The position numbers were made by a program, and so were the translations under genes. A DNA stretch of 64,000 bases from positions 3,410,001 through 3,474,000 of the forward strand of contig NZ_LT629755.1 in the NCBI RefSeq assembly GCF_900104685.1. Direction: 5' to 3'. The stretch comes from Agromyces flavus. Its GTDB lineage: Bacteria > Actinomycetota > Actinomycetes > Actinomycetales > Microbacteriaceae. A model generated the notes under the pieces. The model was not told the origin of the DNA and ran no database searches. It saw nothing but the letters and a program-made list of their open reading frames with translations. Below are positions 15,620 to 23,544 of this stretch, one piece after another (position 1 is the stretch's first letter; every line of letters begins with the position of its first letter).

Positions 15620-16822
15620 TCAGCGACGCAGGGCGAACCGCCGGACGCCGAGGAGCACGAGGCCCGTCAGCAGCAGGAGCAGCGCCAGCCGCTCCCAGAA
15701 TCCCGAGTCGAGCCCGGTCGAGGCGAGCGAAGCCGACGAGTCCGCGACCGTCGACCAGGCCGCCGCCGTGACCGCCGAGCCGGGGCCCGCGGTGTCCGAG
15801 CCGCCATCCGGCGTGCCGGGCGTGCCCGGATCGACCGGATCGACCGGGTCGACCGGATCCACCGGGTCGACCGGGTCGGTCGGGTCGGTGGGGTCGACCG
15901 GGTCGGTCGGATCCGTCGGATCCACCGGGTTCACGACCGTGGTCGAGCCATCCGTCGTGGAGTCGCCGATCACCGAGACGGCGTTGCCGCCGACGGAGAT
16001 CGGTGCGGTGACGCCCAGGATCGCCTGGGTGCCGCCGAGGATCGAGTCCTCGCCGGAGGTCCAGGCGTCCGTGCCGGAGCCGTTGCCGGATCCGCTGTCG
16101 ACGACGGTGGTGGCGTGCTTCGACGTGGAGTCGCCGATCACCGAGACGGCGTTGCCGCCGACGGTGATGGGGGCGACGAGGTCGACGATCGCCTGGGTGC
16201 CGCCGAGGATCGAGTCCTCGCCGGAGGTCCAGGCGTCCGTGCCGGAGCCGTTGCCGGATCCGCTGTCGACGACGGTGGTGGCGTGCTTCGACGTGGAGTC
16301 GCCGATCACCGAGACGGCGTTGCCGCTGACGGTGATGGGGGCGACGAGGTCGACGATCGCCTGGGTGCCGCCGAGGATCGAGTCCTCGCCGGACGTGGTT
16401 GCGTCCGTTCCGACGGTGCCGCTGCCGCTCGTCACCTCGGTGGTGGCGTGCTTCGACGTGGAGTCGCCGATCACCGAGACGGCGTTGCCGCCGACGGTGA
16501 CCGGCGCCGAGACGTCGAGGATGGCCTGGCTGCCCGACCCGATCCCGTCCTCACCCGAGGTGACGGCGACGGGCGACGAGGCCGGTGCGGCGTCACCGTT
16601 CGCGACCTCGGTCCACGAATCCGACGACTCCGAGTCGCCGATGACCGAGACGGCGTTGCCGCTGATCGTGACGGGCAGCTCGATCGCGACGCCGAGCTGC
16701 GTGCCCGACAGGATGCCGTCGTCGCCGCTCGTCTCCGAGGCGTGGGCGACGCCGGCGCCGAGGAGCATGAGCCCCCCGGTGAAGAGGGTCGCGTACAGCG
16801 CCCTCGTGGCGAATCGCTTCAT
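15620..16822 (-). CDS. Sortase-anchored chaplin-like repeat protein
   Basis: 400-residue surface protein. Signal peptide about 1-29; five chaplin-type repeats at about 32-64, 89-121, 144-176, 199-231 and 254-286, the last four with a 55-residue period and the core SGEDSILGGTQAIVDLVAPI then TVGGNAVSVIGDSTS. A (V/T)DP-rich stalk follows at 298-333. The C-terminus has LASTG (366-370), a hydrophobic helix and a tail ending RRFALRR, the sortase sorting signal. Streptomyces chaplins are amyloid surfactants that coat aerial hyphae; here each repeat lacks cysteine. A purine-rich ribosome site precedes the ATG. Amyloid assembly and surface hydrophobicity are inferred. Confidence 0.85.
   Translation of the reverse strand: MKRFATRALYATLFTGGLMLLGAGVAHASETSGDDGILSGTQLGVAIELPVTISGNAVSVIGDSESSDSWTEVANGDAAPASSPVAVTSGEDGIGSGSQAILDVSAPVTVGGNAVSVIGDSTSKHATTEVTSGSGTVGTDATTSGEDSILGGTQAIVDLVAPITVSGNAVSVIGDSTSKHATTVVDSGSGNGSGTDAWTSGEDSILGGTQAIVDLVAPITVGGNAVSVIGDSTSKHATTVVDSGSGNGSGTDAWTSGEDSILGGTQAILGVTAPISVGGNAVSVIGDSTTDGSTTVVNPVDPTDPTDPVDPTDPTDPVDPVDPVDPVDPVDPGTPGTPDGGSDTAGPGSAVTAAAWSTVADSSASLASTGLDSGFWERLALLLLLTGLVLLGVRRFALRR
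15960..16700 (-). repeat. 165-bp tandem repeats inside the chaplin-like gene
   Basis: The DNA encoding chaplin repeats 3 and 4 is almost identical over about 165 bp, and repeats 2 and 5 share long identical blocks (for example around GTGGAGTCGCCGATCACCGA). Recent duplication or gene conversion is indicated; copy number may vary between strains and collapse in assemblies. Confidence 0.8.
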
Positions 16823-16833
16823 GATTCCTACTC

Positions 16834-16917
16834 CTGACTGTTGGGTACCGGCGCTCCCAGGCAGGGAGCGCGAGCGTGTTCCGCCTGCGGGCAGGCGGAG
16901 CGGTACCCGTCAGTCAG
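16834..16917 (-). ncRNA. Three-way-junction RNA/DNA structure before the chaplin-like gene
   Basis: Outer arms 16834-16850 and 16901-16917 pair as CTGACTG/CAGTCAG plus GGGTACCG/CGGTACCC, with one 2x2 internal loop. They enclose two hairpins: GCGCTCCC/GGGAGCGC (16851-16871, loop AGGCA) and CCGCCTGC/GCAGGCGG (16881-16898). The whole lies 12 bases before the chaplin-like start and covers the stop of the upstream gene. It could be a terminator, an RNA leader element or a processing site. No known riboswitch was matched. Confidence 0.5.
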
Positions 16918-17917
16918 GGGTGGTGTCGGTCTCGAAGACCGGTGACGACGGCAGCGCGTCGTCGACCGAGCCGAGCACGAGCGACGCGCGGGCGTCGAGC
17001 GCGTGCGCGGCGAGGGTCGCGTCGGCTCCGGACCCGAGCCCGGAGCCGGAACCCGCCGAAGCGGAGCCGCCCGGAGGCGTGCCCGAGCCGAGCGGCGAGC
17101 CGTGGGCAGGCGAGGATGACGTGGGCGCGATCGCCCCGAGCGGAGCGGGAGCGCCGGGAGGCGCTGGATCGTGCGCCTGTAACGTCCACGCGTCGACCGG
17201 CGCGACCACGATGGCGGAGGGGGTGTCGTCGGCGACCGCCGAGACCGCCCCGTCGCCCGGCAGCGGGGCAGATGCCTCGGGGCCGATGCCCGGCTCGGGC
17301 AGGGACGGCAGCACACCGTCGGCGGGCAAGGTCGGCAACTCACCGACCACGACATCGAGCGTGTCGTCGGCGAGGTCGGCTACCGGGCCGAGCAGGCCGC
17401 CCAGCGTGTCGTCGCCGAGCACCGGACCGACGACGGGCGCCGAGCCCACCACACGGTCGACCGCGTGCACGATGCCGCCCACGGGGGCGCTTCCCGCCAG
17501 GTCGCCGACCGTCGAACCCACCCCGGAGACCGCGTCGGCCACGACGACATCGACGACGTCGATCGTGCCGTTCGCAGCATCCGTCGTCTCGTCGACCATG
17601 ACCGGAACGGCATCGACGATCGGCCGTGCGGGTTCGGGCGCGAACACTTCGACCGCCTCGACCGCTGACGGACTGACGGCGCCGACCACCGGTTCGACGA
17701 CCTCGTCGACGACCTCGTCGACGACCGCGTCGAGCGTGCCGTCGACGACGCCGACCACCGAGCCGACCGTGCCGAGCAGCCCGTCGGGCCGTTCCTCGGC
17801 TGACGCGCTCGCCGGAGACCCGACGAGACTCACGACGACCCACGCGGCGGCGAGTCCGGAGCCGACCAGGGCGGCGCGCAGCAGTGGCCTCGGGCGCACC
17901 GCCACGGCCACTCGCAT
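16910..17917 (-). CDS. Secreted low-complexity Val/Asp-rich protein
   Basis: 335 residues, not assigned to a family. Signal peptide about 1-40 (AALVGSGLAAAWVVVSLVGS, then PASASA). The mature part has repeating Val/Asp/Gly segments such as VVDGTLDAVVDEVVDEVVEP and SVVGVVDG, then a Pro/Gly/Ser-rich C-terminal third; cysteine and lysine appear to be absent. No sorting signal or transmembrane anchor is seen at the C-terminus. GGGGGTGAG precedes the ATG. It is directly upstream of, and on the same strand as, the chaplin-like gene, so a joint role at the cell surface is likely. Alternating valines would favour beta-sheet. Confidence 0.6.
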   Translation of the reverse strand: MRVAVAVRPRPLLRAALVGSGLAAAWVVVSLVGSPASASAEERPDGLLGTVGSVVGVVDGTLDAVVDEVVDEVVEPVVGAVSPSAVEAVEVFAPEPARPIVDAVPVMVDETTDAANGTIDVVDVVVADAVSGVGSTVGDLAGSAPVGGIVHAVDRVVGSAPVVGPVLGDDTLGGLLGPVADLADDTLDVVVGELPTLPADGVLPSLPEPGIGPEASAPLPGDGAVSAVADDTPSAIVVAPVDAWTLQAHDPAPPGAPAPLGAIAPTSSSPAHGSPLGSGTPPGGSASAGSGSGLGSGADATLAAHALDARASLVLGSVDDALPSSPVFETDTTPD

Positions 17918-18044
17918 CCGCTCACCCCCCACGACGTGATGGTTCGGAACATACCCCGAACGGGGGTCGCGGGTCCATACCCTTGACGGCACGTCCTCCG
18001 TTCGGATGATGGTCGACGGCCGTCGCGCTGAGAGAATCGACTCC

Positions 18045-21000
18045 ATGTCCGTGCTCGCCAAGCTCAGCATGCGGAACCGCGCCCTCATCGCCCTGGTCAC
18101 CGTGGTCGTCGCCATCTTCGGCGGGATCGCGCTGAACGGACTGAAGCAGGAACTCGCACCGTCCATCCAGCTGCCGCAGCTGACGATCATCACGGCCTAC
18201 CCCGGGGCCTCGCCCGACGTCGTCGACGCCGACGTCTCGACTCCGGTCGAGACCGCGATCCAGGGGATCACCGGCCTCGAGTCGACGTCGACCACGAGCT
18301 CCACTGGCATTTCGCGCGTGACCGCCAGCTTCACGTTCGGCACCGATCTGGCGTTCGCCGAGCAGAAGCTGCTCTCGGCCGTCAATCGCGTCGCGCCCGA
18401 CCTGCCCGAGGACGTCGAGCCGCAGGTCGTCGCATTCAGCTTCGACGACCTGCCCGTGCTCGCCGTCGCGGTCACGGGGGCCGAGGATCCCGCCACGCTC
18501 TCCGACGAGCTCACCCGCACGACGCTGCCCGAGATCCGCGACATCGACGGCGTGCGCGACGCCGCGCTCGTGGGAGACCAGGGGCGTCGCGTGGTCATCA
18601 CGCCCGACCCGGCGCAGCTCGCGGCGTACGGACTCACGCCCCAGACGATCCGCGACTCGCTGCAGCAGAGCGGGGTGCTGCTGCCCGCCGGCGAGATCAC
18701 CGAGGGCGATTCGACGTTCGCGGTGCAGGCCGGCACGCGTCTCGGCAGCGTCGACGACATCGCAGCGCTGCCCATCCTCGGCGGAACGCAACCTGCGCCG
18801 GTCGAGGGCGTCGACGGCGAGCTGCCCGGCGCGACCGATGGCGAGACGGGCCAGCTCCCGGGTGGCGACGCGGGGACCGATGGCGGCACCGGAACCGACA
18901 CCGACTCGGAGTTCGGCGCCGAGGCGCCCACCGTCGTGCCCGTCGCACTCAGCATCGGCGACGTGGCGACCGTCGCGCTGACCGAGAACCCGCAGACCAG
19001 CATCTCGCGCGTGAACGGCGAGCCCGCGCTGGCGATCTCGGTGACCAAGCTGCCCGCCGCGAACACCGTCGAGGTCTCGAACGCGGTGCGCGACGCGCTC
19101 CCCGACCTGCAGTCGGCGCTCGACACCACCAATCCCGGCGCCGAGTTCACGGTCGTCTTCGACCAGGCGCCGTACATCGAGCGGTCGATCGAGTCGCTCG
19201 CGGTCGAGGGACTGCTCGGCCTGCTGTTCGCCGTACTCGTGATCCTGGTGTTCCTGATGTCGGTGCGCGCCACCCTGGTGACCGCGATCTCGATCCCCAC
19301 CTCGGTGCTCATCACGTTCATCGGGCTGCAGGCGGCCGACTACACGCTGAACATCCTCACGCTCGGCGCCTTGACGATCTCGATCGGTCGCGTGGTCGAC
19401 GACTCGATCGTCGTCATCGAGAACATCAAGCGCCACCTCGTCGCGGGCGTCGAGAAGGCCCCGACGATCGTGCACGCGGTCCGCGAGGTGGCCGGCGCCA
19501 TCACCGCGTCGACGATCACGACCGTCGCCGTGTTCCTGCCGATCGCGCTCGTCGAGGGCGTCACGGGCGAGCTGTTCCGGCCGTTCTCGCTGACGGTCAC
19601 GATCGCGCTGCTCGCGTCGCTGCTCGTCTCGCTGACCATCGTGCCGGTGCTCGCGTACTGGTTCCTGAAGCCTGCGAAGCCCCGCGCGGGCCAGACCGAG
19701 GCGGATGCCGCGGCCGAGGCCGCCTTCGTCGACGAGGTGTGGCTCGCGCCCGAGCTCCGCGACGCCGACGGCGGCACGGGGTTGCGTCCGAAGCCGGTGC
19801 CGGATGCCGCGCCTCGGCCGGCCGCGGTCGCCACCGTCGCGCCGGTCGACGAGCTCGAGCACCCCTCGCGCCTGCAGAAGGGCTTCCTGCCGATCCTCGG
19901 CTGGACCCTGCGGCACTCGGCCGTGACGATCATCGTCGCCGTGCTCGTGCTCGCCGGAACCGTGGCGCTCGCGCCGCTCATGAAGACCAACTTCCTGGGC
20001 TCCAGCGGCCAGAACACGTTCCGCGTGGTGCAGGAACTCCCGGTCGGATCGAGCCTCGAGTACATGGCGACGGCCTCGGTCCCGGTGGAGGACGCCATCC
20101 GCGGCGTCGACGGCGTGGAGGTCGTCCAGACGTCCATCGGATCCACCGCCCGCGGCGTGCTGGCGGCCTTCAGCGCCGGCGGGTCGTCGGTCACGTACAA
20201 CGTGACGACCGATGAGGACGCCGACCAGGACGCGCTGCAGGCCGAGGTCCGCGCCGAGCTCGAGGACCTCGAGGACGTCGGCGACGTCACCGTCTCGGCG
20301 CAGAGCGGATTCGGGGCCTCGAACGACATCGAGGTCGACATCACGGCGTCGAACGCCGAGGACCTCGCCGCGGCGACGGATGCCGTCGTCGCCGAGCTCG
20401 GCGATCTCGACTCGCTCAGCCAGGTCACGTCGAACCTCGACGAGTCGCGTCCGTACATCGCCGTCGAGGTCGATCGAGCGAAGGCCGCGGCGGTCGGGTA
20501 CTCCGAGGTGGCGCTCGGCGGGATCGTGTCCGGGGCCATGCAGCCCCAGGCGGCCGGGTCCATCGTGATCGAGGAGCAGACGCTCACGATCTACCTCGCC
20601 GGTGAGACGCCGCCCGTGTCGGTCGCCGAGCTTCAGGCGCTCCCGGTGCCCACGCCGACCGGGCCGGTGCGGCTCGACTCGCTCGCCACGGTCGCGCAGG
20701 TCGACGGCCCGGCATCCGTCACCACCGTCAAGGGCCTGCGCAGCGCGACCGTCGCCGCGACGCCCGCCGGAGACGACCTGGGCGCTGCCAGCGGCCAGGT
20801 GCAGCAGGCCGTGTCCGCCGTCGACCTGCCGGCCGGCACCACGGCGTCGCTCGGCGGCGTCACGGCCGACCAGCAGGAGTCGTTCTCGCAGCTCGGGCTC
20901 GCGCTGCTCGCCGCGATCCTCATCGTGTACGTCGTGATGGTCGCGACGTTCCGCTCACTGCTGCAGCCGCTGCTGCTGCTCGTGTCGGTGCCGTTCGCCG

Positions 21001-21473
21001 CGACGGGCGCCATCCTGCTGCAGATCATCACCGGCATCCCCCTCGGCGTCGCCTCGCTCGTCGGCGTGCTCATGCTCGTCGGCATCGTCGTGACCAACGC
21101 CATCGTGCTCATCGACCTCGTGAACCAGTACCGCGAGCGAGGGATGACGGTGCGCGACGCGCTCATGCACGGCGCGTCACGGCGACTCCGCCCCATCCTG
21201 ATGACGGCGCTCGCGACGATCTTCGCGCTGCTGCCGCTGGCGCTCGGGATCACGGGCAGCGGCGGGTTCATCTCGCAGCCGCTCGCGCTCGTCGTGATCG
21301 GCGGTCTGTTCTCGTCGACGCTGCTGACCCTGCTGGTGCTGCCCTCGTTGTACGACCTCGTCGAGGGGTCCCGCGAGCGGCGGCGGGCCAAGCGCGCGAC
21401 GAAGCGGGCCGAGCGCGAGGGCGCCGAGGCCGAGGTTGCGCGTGCCGCGCCATCCGGGAGCTCGACGACCTGA
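18045..21473 (+). CDS. RND-superfamily efflux transporter (AcrB/SwrC-like)
   Basis: 1142-residue proton-driven exporter of the hydrophobe/amphiphile efflux family in the cytoplasmic membrane. N-terminal helix near 12-30, then the porter domain, helices 2-6 from about 390, second porter domain and helices 8-12 ending near 1105. Typical segments: AYPGASPDVVDADVSTPVE, SIGRVVDDSIVVIENIKRHL and VGIVVTNAIVLIDLVNQYRE. Gly/Asp-rich loops near 245-310 and a long cytoplasmic loop near 545-610 make it longer than usual (about 1050). No membrane-fusion partner adjoins, as for SwrC of Bacillus. Likely exports lipopeptides, surfactants or drugs; substrate unknown. Confidence 0.9.
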   Translation: MSVLAKLSMRNRALIALVTVVVAIFGGIALNGLKQELAPSIQLPQLTIITAYPGASPDVVDADVSTPVETAIQGITGLESTSTTSSTGISRVTASFTFGTDLAFAEQKLLSAVNRVAPDLPEDVEPQVVAFSFDDLPVLAVAVTGAEDPATLSDELTRTTLPEIRDIDGVRDAALVGDQGRRVVITPDPAQLAAYGLTPQTIRDSLQQSGVLLPAGEITEGDSTFAVQAGTRLGSVDDIAALPILGGTQPAPVEGVDGELPGATDGETGQLPGGDAGTDGGTGTDTDSEFGAEAPTVVPVALSIGDVATVALTENPQTSISRVNGEPALAISVTKLPAANTVEVSNAVRDALPDLQSALDTTNPGAEFTVVFDQAPYIERSIESLAVEGLLGLLFAVLVILVFLMSVRATLVTAISIPTSVLITFIGLQAADYTLNILTLGALTISIGRVVDDSIVVIENIKRHLVAGVEKAPTIVHAVREVAGAITASTITTVAVFLPIALVEGVTGELFRPFSLTVTIALLASLLVSLTIVPVLAYWFLKPAKPRAGQTEADAAAEAAFVDEVWLAPELRDADGGTGLRPKPVPDAAPRPAAVATVAPVDELEHPSRLQKGFLPILGWTLRHSAVTIIVAVLVLAGTVALAPLMKTNFLGSSGQNTFRVVQELPVGSSLEYMATASVPVEDAIRGVDGVEVVQTSIGSTARGVLAAFSAGGSSVTYNVTTDEDADQDALQAEVRAELEDLEDVGDVTVSAQSGFGASNDIEVDITASNAEDLAAATDAVVAELGDLDSLSQVTSNLDESRPYIAVEVDRAKAAAVGYSEVALGGIVSGAMQPQAAGSIVIEEQTLTIYLAGETPPVSVAELQALPVPTPTGPVRLDSLATVAQVDGPASVTTVKGLRSATVAATPAGDDLGAASGQVQQAVSAVDLPAGTTASLGGVTADQQESFSQLGLALLAAILIVYVVMVATFRSLLQPLLLLVSVPFAATGAILLQIITGIPLGVASLVGVLMLVGIVVTNAIVLIDLVNQYRERGMTVRDALMHGASRRLRPILMTALATIFALLPLALGITGSGGFISQPLALVVIGGLFSSTLLTLLVLPSLYDLVEGSRERRRAKRATKRAEREGAEAEVARAAPSGSSTT

Positions 21474-21513
21474 CAGACGCGTGACGCGAGGGACCATCGG
21501 CCCGATCGGACGG

Positions 21514-21528
21514 TACCCAGCGGGGGTA
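21514..21528. promoter_or_regulatory. CsoR-type copper box upstream of the DUF305 gene
   Basis: TACCCAGCGGGGGTA, same flanks as the copper-ATPase box at 25860-25874 (TACCC-N3-GGGGGTA). It overlaps the likely -10 element TATCCT (21527-21532), the position for a repressor that leaves DNA on binding Cu(I). Confidence 0.65.
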
Positions 21529-21556
21529 TCCTGACGGTGTCGTCGAAGGAGTCGTC

Positions 21557-22216
21557 ATGTTCCGCCGGTCCGCACATCCCGCCGTACGTCTCTCCGCGAT
21601 CGCGGCGGGCGGCGCGCTCGTCCTCGCCCTGAGCGGGTGCATCGTCGTGAACCCGGGCGGTGGCGACGGAGACCGCGACGACATGCACGACGGCATGGGC
21701 GACGGCATGCACGATCAGTCCTCGGAATGGGAGGACGTGTCACGAGCCGACGTGATGTTCGCGCAGATGATGATTCCGCACCACGAGCAGGCCATCGAGA
21801 TGAGCCAGTTCATCCTCGCCGACGACGGCGTGCGCCCCGAGGTCTTGCAGCTCGCGCTCGACATCGAGGCGGCCCAGGCGCCGGAGATCGAGCTGATGGA
21901 GTCCTGGCTCGACGAGTGGGGCGTGCCGTCGATGGGCGGCGACGGGCGCGGCGCGGCGGGCGGCATGGGCGGCAGCGGCATGGGCGGCATGCTGAGCGAC
22001 GCCGAGATGGACGAGCTGGAGTCGGCCGACGGTGCCGAGGCCGAACGGCTCTACCTCGAGGGCATGATCGAGCACCACGAGGGCGCCATCGCGATGGCCG
22101 AGCGTCATCAGGACCGCGGCGAGGACGACGACGTGCTCGAGCTCTCGGCCTCGATCATCGTCTCGCAGGCCGCCGAGATCGAGCGGATGGAAGGACTCCT
22201 CGCCGACCTCGACTGA
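21557..22216 (+). CDS. DUF305 lipoprotein, probably copper-binding
   Basis: 219 residues. Lipobox LALSGC near residue 28 marks a lipoprotein; a His/Met/Asp-rich linker (MHDGMGDGMH) follows. The DUF305 four-helix domain has MFAQMMIPHHEQAIEMSQFI near 73 and LEGMIEHHEGAIAMAERH near 172, the two HH(E) motifs that suit metal binding, with a Gly/Met-rich insert (GGMGGSGMGGM) between. DUF305 proteins are often copper-induced (CopM-type periplasmic copper binders). A copper box overlaps its promoter. It follows the RND gene by 80 bases but has its own promoter. Confidence 0.85.
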   Translation: MFRRSAHPAVRLSAIAAGGALVLALSGCIVVNPGGGDGDRDDMHDGMGDGMHDQSSEWEDVSRADVMFAQMMIPHHEQAIEMSQFILADDGVRPEVLQLALDIEAAQAPEIELMESWLDEWGVPSMGGDGRGAAGGMGGSGMGGMLSDAEMDELESADGAEAERLYLEGMIEHHEGAIAMAERHQDRGEDDDVLELSASIIVSQAAEIERMEGLLADLD

Positions 22217-22304
22217 CGCCGTCGCCCGTGGTTCACCGAACCTTCACCTGAGCGACGCGTTCCGCCCACCGCCGGGGCGCGTCGGACTCCGTACGGTCGG
22301 AGGC

Positions 22305-23075
22305 ATGTCCAGCGAGGTGCTGCTCCACGAGCGGGTGACGAACGTGCTCCGCGAGCGTATCGGGCGCGGCCACTGGCCGGCCGGGATGCGCCTGCCCAGC
22401 GAGGCGGCACTCTGCCGCGAGTTCGGAACGTCGAGGGGCCCGGTGCGTCGCGCGCTCGCCGTGCTCCGCGAGGAGGGGTACGTCGTCGGCGGGCGCGGAC
22501 GTGCGCCCATGGTCGGCCGCGTCGTTCCCACCCAGCCGTTCTCGACGTTCTCGTCGTTCACCGTGTGGGCCCGGGCGATCGGCAAGACGCCGGGGCAGCG
22601 CACGATCGAGGCCGCGAGCCGCAACGCCCCGTCGACGGTCGCCGGCTTCCTCGGCCTCGACGAAGGCGCCTCGGTCGTGCAGGTCGTGCGGGTGCGGATG
22701 CTCGACGACGTGCCGACCATGGTCGAACGCACGTCCTTCGCGCCCGCGATCGGAGTGCTGCTCGAGGACATGGACCCCGACCGGGGCTCGCTGCACGAGC
22801 ACCTGATCGGCAAAGGCGTGGACCTGCGCCGCGCCCGTCACACGATCGACGCCGTCGCAGCCAATCCGCTCGACGCCGAGGCGCTCGGGGTCGGGCATGG
22901 CAGCCCGCTGCTGCGCGAACGGCGCATCACCTTCGACTCCGCCCGGCGTCCGCTGTCGTATGCCGACGACCGCTATCGGCCCGAGCTGGCCACCTTCACG
23001 ATCGAGAACGAGGTCGACCGGCGGACACCGTTGACACGATCCGATCCCACCGCCGATGCGAGCCGACGCCGCTGA
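22305..23075 (+). CDS. GntR/HutC-family transcriptional regulator
   Basis: 256 residues: GntR winged helix at about 5-75 (WPAGMRLPSEAALCREFGTS, then RGPVRRALAVLREEGYVVGG) and a UTRA ligand-binding domain at about 95-235 (VVQVVRVRMLDDVPTMVERT, then LLRERRITFDSARRPLSYAD). TACGGT ends seven bases before the ATG. Its ligand and targets are unknown; in spite of the HutC subfamily name there is no reason to link it to the histidine genes, which have an IclR regulator. Confidence 0.87.
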   Translation: MSSEVLLHERVTNVLRERIGRGHWPAGMRLPSEAALCREFGTSRGPVRRALAVLREEGYVVGGRGRAPMVGRVVPTQPFSTFSSFTVWARAIGKTPGQRTIEAASRNAPSTVAGFLGLDEGASVVQVVRVRMLDDVPTMVERTSFAPAIGVLLEDMDPDRGSLHEHLIGKGVDLRRARHTIDAVAANPLDAEALGVGHGSPLLRERRITFDSARRPLSYADDRYRPELATFTIENEVDRRTPLTRSDPTADASRRR

Positions 23076-23095
23076 TCGCGCTCGCCCCGCTTGGC

Positions 23096-23467
23096 TCAGC
23101 CGACGTGCGGACCGAGCGGCGTGCCCTGGTGGAACAGCATGCGGGGACGGCCGTCGCCGATCCGCCAGAGGGAGCTGCGTCGGCTGCGCATGCCGTCGGC
23201 ATCGAGCGTGTACGTGAGGAGCGCCAGATCCGGTGCGACGAGTTCGACGCGTTCGCCCGTGACGACGGCCGACTGCACGTCGACGGCATCGGGGCCCGTC
23301 ATGACGTCGATGAGCTCGTCGCGCGTCCACATGCGGCCGCTGCGACCGATCTCGCGGAACGACTCGTGGAGCAGGTCCTCGAGGGCCGACGGATCACGCC
23401 GGACCTCGGGCTCCAATAGGCGGCGTTCCGCTCCGGTCACGAGCACGGCGATCGACTCGGCATCCAT
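23096..23467 (-). CDS. SnoaL-like/DUF4440 (NTF2-fold) protein
   Basis: 123 residues, one NTF2-like domain: helix LLEPEVRRDPSALEDLLHES, then FREIGRSGRMWTRDELI and a strand YTLDADGMRSRRSSLWRIGD. Members are small enzymes or ligand-binding proteins, and function cannot be told from sequence. Convergent with the GntR gene, 20 bases between stops. The ATG has TAGGGT exactly six bases upstream, so the message is probably leaderless. Confidence 0.75.
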   Translation of the reverse strand: MDAESIAVLVTGAERRLLEPEVRRDPSALEDLLHESFREIGRSGRMWTRDELIDVMTGPDAVDVQSAVVTGERVELVAPDLALLTYTLDADGMRSRRSSLWRIGDGRPRMLFHQGTPLGPHVG

Positions 23468-23473
23468 GGATCG

Positions 23474-23479
23474 ACCCTA
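23474..23479 (-). promoter_or_regulatory. Leaderless -10 element (TAGGGT)
   Basis: TAGGGT on the minus strand, six bases CGATCC, then the ATG of the DUF4440 gene. Confidence 0.65.
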
Positions 23480-23544
23480 CGCCGTGGGACGCGTGGCGCG
23501 GAGGCGGACCGGACGCGTGCCCGCCCGGTCCGCATCGCCCGGGC

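Noticed and set aside
15960..16700. Regular repeats that might be a CRISPR array
   Set aside because: The 165-bp repeats are in frame within a signal-peptide protein and code for chaplin repeats; there are no unique spacers.
13802..16837. Very long plus-strand open frame (over 1000 codons)
   Set aside because: Arg/Pro/Ala-rich shadow of the MocR gene and of the antisense chaplin-like gene; no start site or family motif.
22305..23075. GntR/HutC-subfamily regulator as controller of the hut genes
   Set aside because: It lies far from them, while the IclR gene shares its promoter region with hutH and the palindrome; no hut-type palindrome was seen near the GntR gene.
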